From Microbulbifer hainanensis (GTDB taxonomy: Bacteria; Pseudomonadota; Gammaproteobacteria; Pseudomonadales; Cellvibrionaceae), in contig NZ_JACZCR010000003.1 of NCBI RefSeq assembly GCF_014904735.1, forward strand, positions 248,001 through 312,000: a stretch of DNA of 64,000 bases, given 5' to 3'. A program made the position numbers and the translations under genes. The notes beneath the pieces are model-generated. The model did not search any database and had not been told where the DNA came from. It saw nothing but the letters and a program-made list of their open reading frames with translations. Within the stretch, counting starts at the first letter, position 1, and every line of letters starts with the position of its first letter. This document shows positions 62,077 through 64,000 of the stretch, piece after piece.

Positions 62077-64000
62077 GTGTCTGAGCAATCCGTCTACCCC
62101 GTCCCGCAGCACTACGCTGACAAGTCCCTGCTGAATGAAGCGGACTACTTCGAACTGTACAACCGCTCCATCACGGACAGTGAAGGCTTCTGGCGCGAAC
62201 AGGGCCAGCGGCTCGACTGGATCAAGCCCTACACCCAGGTCAAGGACGTCTCCTTCGCCAGGGACGACCTGCATATCCGCTGGTATGCGGACGGCAGCCT
62301 GAATGTCGCGGCCAACTGCCTCGACCGCCACCTGGCCGAGCACGCCGACAGCACCGCCATCCTGTGGGTGGGCGACGAGCCCGGTGTCTCACGAGAGATC
62401 AGCTATCGCGAACTGCACGCAGATGTGTGCCGCTTCGCCAACGGTCTCAAGTCGCTCGGCGTCCAGAAAGGCGATGTGGTCACCGTTTATATGCCGATGA
62501 TTCCCGAAGCCGCGGTGGCCATGCTGGCCTGTGCGCGCATCGGCGCAGTGCATTCGGTGGTTTTCGCCGGTTTTTCTCCTGAGGCCCTGGCCGGCCGCAT
62601 GGACGACGGCAAATCCCGCGTACTGATTACCGCCAATGCCGGTGTGCGCGGTGGCCGCTCGGTGGTGTTGAAAGAAAACGTCGACAAGGCAGTCGAGCTG
62701 TGCCGCGAGACTTCCGTGGACAAGGTGGTCGTGGTCAATTACACCAGTGACCAAGTCTCCTGGAACCCGGAACGCGACTGCGACTTCGGCGAACTGGTGG
62801 CGCAACAGAGCGACGACTGCCCGGCAGAGGAAATGAACGCGGAGGATCCGCTTTTTATCCTGTATACCTCCGGCTCCACCGGCAAACCCAAGGGTGTGCT
62901 GCACACCAGCGGCGGCTACCTCACTTACGCCTCCCTGACACACCAGTACGTCTTTGATTATCGCCGCGGCGAGCGCTACTGGTGTGCCGCGGATATCGGC
63001 TGGGTCACCGGTCACTCCTATATCATCTACGGTCCGCTGGCGAACGGCGCCACCACCGTGATGTACGAGGGGGTGCCGAACTATCCCGACGTGACCCGCG
63101 TGGCGCAGATTATCGACGAACACAAAATCGAGATTCTCTATATCGCCCCGACTGCCATTCGCGCGCTGATGGCCGAGGGCGACAAGCCTGTCTCGGGGGC
63201 AGATCTTTCCAGCCTGCGTCTGCTGGGCACCGTCGGCGAACCGATCAATCCCGAGGCGTGGAAGTGGTATCACCGCACCTTCGGCCGCGGCCGCTGCCCC
63301 ATCGTCGACACCTGGTGGCAGACCGAAACCGGTGCCGCCATGCTGACGCCGCTGCCCGGTGCCACCGCGCTCAAACCCGGCTCCGCCACCCGCCCCTTCT
63401 TCGGTGTACAGCCGGCGCTGGTGGACAACGACGGCAACATTCTCGAAGGCGCCGCCGAGGGCAACCTGGTGCTGCGGGACAGCTGGCCCGGACAGATGCG
63501 CACCGTTTTCGGGGATCACCAGCGCTTTATCGACACCTACTTCAGCACCTTTGACGGTATGTATTTCACCGGCGACGGCGCGCGGCGGGATGCCGACGGC
63601 TACTACTGGATTACCGGGCGGGTGGATGATGTGCTCAATGTATCCGGCCATCGCATGGGCACCGCCGAACTGGAGAGTGCCCTGGTCGCTCATGAGGCCG
63701 TGGCCGAGGCGGCGGTGGTGGGTTACCCCCACGATATCAAGGGCCAGGGTATCTATGTATACGTGACCCTGAACAGTGGACTGGAACCCAGCGAGGAGAT
63801 GCGCCAGCAACTGCGCAGCTGGCTGCGCAGCGAAATAGGCCCCATCGCCACGCCGGACGTTATCCAGTGGGCGTCCGGCCTGCCCAAGACCCGTTCGGGC
63901 AAGATCATGCGCCGTATTCTGCGCAAGATCGCCGCCGACGAGTGCGATCAGCTTGGCGATATCTCCACTCTGGCGGATCCATCAGTGGTGCAGCAACTGA
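62077..64000 (+). CDS. acs: Acetyl-CoA synthetase (3' end outside window)
   Basis: 641 codons are visible, lacking only about the last ten. Start is GTG 62077, 6 bases after GAGG; ATG 62065 is in frame but less well placed. Acs makes acetyl-CoA from acetate, ATP and CoA by way of acetyl-AMP. Motifs: [15 protein letters not shown] (phosphate loop), [28 protein letters not shown], and [11 protein letters not shown] with the regulatory lysine that is normally acetylated. It is divergent from the porin and symporter genes and completes an acetate uptake-and-activation module. Confidence 0.97.
   Translation, partial: MSEQSVYPVPQHYADKSLLNEADYFELYNRSITDSEGFWREQGQRLDWIKPYTQVKDVSFARDDLHIRWYADGSLNVAANCLDRHLAEHADSTAILWVGDEPGVSREISYRELHADVCRFANGLKSLGVQKGDVVTVYMPMIPEAAVAMLACARIGAVHSVVFAGFSPEALAGRMDDGKSRVLITANAGVRGGRSVVLKENVDKAVELCRETSVDKVVVVNYTSDQVSWNPERDCDFGELVAQQSDDCPAEEMNAEDPLFILYTSGSTGKPKGVLHTSGGYLTYASLTHQYVFDYRRGERYWCAADIGWVTGHSYIIYGPLANGATTVMYEGVPNYPDVTRVAQIIDEHKIEILYIAPTAIRALMAEGDKPVSGADLSSLRLLGTVGEPINPEAWKWYHRTFGRGRCPIVDTWWQTETGAAMLTPLPGATALKPGSATRPFFGVQPALVDNDGNILEGAAEGNLVLRDSWPGQMRTVFGDHQRFIDTYFSTFDGMYFTGDGARRDADGYYWITGRVDDVLNVSGHRMGTAELESALVAHEAVAEAAVVGYPHDIKGQGIYVYVTLNSGLEPSEEMRQQLRSWLRSEIGPIATPDVIQWASGLPKTRSGKIMRRILRKIAADECDQLGDISTLADPSVVQQL

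Noticed and set aside
62389-63810. 473-codon open frame opposite acs
   Set aside because: Antisense shadow of acs codons.

Overview
The window reads as chromosome of a marine-type gammaproteobacterium, high in GC by eye. Gene orders miaB-ybeZ-ybeY-ybeX-lnt and leuS-lptE-holA are those of Gammaproteobacteria. The GH18 chitinase, the large TonB-dependent receptor, the tandem BCCT carriers and the DcaP porin suggest a polymer-degrading, salt-adapted lineage close to Microbulbifer and relatives; this placement is inferred, as no rRNA is present. I saw no rRNA, tRNA, CRISPR array, complete insertion sequence or prophage.

Layout. 1-5049 (minus): a bifunctional acyltransferase (ornithine-lipid type, cut by the window edge), an LpxH-like phosphoesterase, an uncharacterised pair (vWA-like membrane protein plus four-TM coiled-coil protein) and a DUF1820 protein. 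5298-11005 (plus): miaB, then ybeZ, ybeY, ybeX and lnt. 11164-18732: a YfcH-like epimerase, YdcF-like and YbeL-like proteins, leuS, a small exported protein, lptE and holA. 18773-24315: chitinase, AidB-like acyl-CoA dehydrogenase, SirB2, ribB under an FMN riboswitch, and a DUF815 ATPase. 24504-26410: a BlaI-type repressor with an M56/M23 fused metallopeptidase. 26452-34058: SDR, Orn/Lys/Arg decarboxylase, Nudix hydrolase, a 250-bp MITE-like element, phospholipase A, small unknown genes and carbonic anhydrase. 34171-37993: a fused double-rubredoxin/rubredoxin reductase, flavin reductase, glycerophosphodiesterase and a free-standing deaminase-fold protein. 38255-45307: TonB-dependent receptor, then a probably iron-regulated flavinylation operon (beta-barrel, FMN-binding protein, ApbE, heme-b-like membrane protein) and an orphan gene. 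45367-53586: Lon-like protease, aminotransferase-amidase pair, lipoprotein, GFA protein, Ldh-family dehydrogenase and ArfB. 53699-64000: two BCCT transporters, a GNAT, and an acetate module (symporter, DUF4212 subunit, DcaP porin and divergent acs, cut by the window end).

Themes. Envelope upkeep recurs: lnt, lptE, pldA, the LpxH-like and OlsF-like proteins, and M23. Flavin chemistry recurs too: ribB with riboswitch, flavin reductase, rubredoxin reductase, and ApbE with an FMN-carrying protein. The parts least explained by known biology are the vWA/coiled-coil pair at 2226-4384, the deaminase-like protein at 37478-37993, the orphan at 44606-45307 and the MITE-like element at 29926-30175.
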